Shown: positions 5,902 to 6,264 of the stretch, in pieces | How positions within the stretch are numbered: the stretch's first letter is position 1 | Layout of the letters: each line of letters opens with the position of its first letter | Origin: Clostridiales bacterium | Lineage (GTDB): Bacteria; Bacillota; Clostridia; Christensenellales; Christensenellaceae | Assembly: GCA_003510345.1 (NCBI GenBank) | Contig: DOMW01000017.1 | Span: forward strand, 310-6,573 | Length of the DNA stretch: 6,264 bases | Direction of reading: 5' to 3' | The notes under the pieces: generated by a model | Database searches by the model: none | Told to the model about the DNA's origin: nothing | Seen by the model: the letters and a program-made list of their open reading frames with translations, nothing else | Translations under genes and position numbers: made by a program

Positions 5902-6264
5902 TTAATCTTTGAAGCTGATACGCGGGAAGTTCGTGAGCGGTTCCATGCCGTTCTTGCGGACAACAATAGGGTCTTCCGTGCGAACGCCTGTCAAATTAAC
6001 GTCAATTGCGCTCAGCTCATACGCAAACGTCTGGTTTTCTTCCAGAATATCATCCGAATCGGAGCCGATAACCGGGAAGTGTTCTTCTGGGTCCATACCT
6101 GTGCCATGCGGCCCGATGCGCCCGGCGCTCGGCGATACGAGAAATTGCGTGATCCCCACTTCATCGGCTTTCGCGCGGAGAATCGCATCTGCTTCCCTGC
6201 CCTTCATGCCAGCGCAGATATTCACCAAACCATGCTCAAATACGATATTCAGTTTTTCAAGCAG
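5902..6264 (-). CDS. M24-family metallopeptidase (Xaa-Pro aminopeptidase/creatinase-like), C-terminal part only
   Basis: The final 120 codons of a gene whose start lies beyond the right edge, ending in TAA. The pita-bread fold of this family binds two metal ions and usually cleaves Xaa-Pro bonds or hydrolyses related small amides. Visible features fit its C-terminal half: a PHGTG motif in place of GHGIG, supplying a metal-binding histidine; EEHFP in place of the HExP region; FAYE, matching the F-x-x-E glutamate ligand; and GVRTEDPIVV with the last glutamate ligand, followed by the typical terminal NGMEPLTNFPR. The two histidines are 9 residues apart, where classical aminopeptidase P has 7, so this may be a divergent subgroup. 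The metal-binding aspartates would be upstream, outside the window. A hairpin and a fresh promoter separate it from the transporter genes, so a joint operon is unlikely. Confidence 0.8.
   Translation of the reverse strand: MLEKLNIVFEHGLVNICAGMKGREADAILRAKADEVGITQFLVSPSAGRIGPHGTGMDPEEHFPVIGSDSDDILEENQTFAYELSAIDVNLTGVRTEDPIVVRKNGMEPLTNFPRISFKD

Overview
The window looks like part of a chromosome from a Gram-positive, low-to-mid GC Firmicute, probably a member of the Clostridia. The evidence is Shine-Dalgarno sites close to AGGAGG, sigma-A type promoters (TATAAT with TTGACA-like -35 boxes), a GC hairpin plus U-tract terminator, and a solute-binding protein carrying a lipobox rather than a free periplasmic signal peptide. 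This is inference from sequence style; no phylogenetic marker is present.

All supported protein-coding genes lie on the minus strand, so in order of transcription the window reads from right to left. First comes the C-terminal end of an M24-family metallopeptidase (right edge to 5902). A 167-base gap follows, holding a GC-rich hairpin and a good extended -10 promoter. Next is a two-gene sugar ABC transporter unit: an RbsC/YtfT-type permease (5734-4712), then 29 bases later a YtfQ/RbsB-type lipoprotein substrate-binding protein (4682-3612). A 346-base intergenic region follows, with an intrinsic terminator for the transporter unit, a tiny reading frame with a perfect ribosome binding site, a strong promoter on the opposite strand that points back into the binding-protein gene, and a separate promoter for the last gene. 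That gene is a very large membrane hybrid histidine kinase (3265 to beyond position 1) with the order Cache sensor, HAMP, PAS, GAF, HisKA, HATPase_c, receiver. It is cut by the left edge inside the receiver.

The permease and binding protein should act together in import of a sugar (pentose or hexose/galactofuranose class; the exact substrate cannot be read). No ATPase subunit gene is present on either side, although relatives normally place it directly before the permease. The kinase could sense an extracellular small molecule and might regulate the neighbouring transporter, but it has its own promoter and no DNA-binding output is visible, so that link is inference.

The most unusual part is the intergenic region 3266-3611. 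Its near-consensus plus-strand promoter, if active, would make an RNA antisense to the binding-protein gene. I do not see a clear, wholly new multi-gene system in this window.
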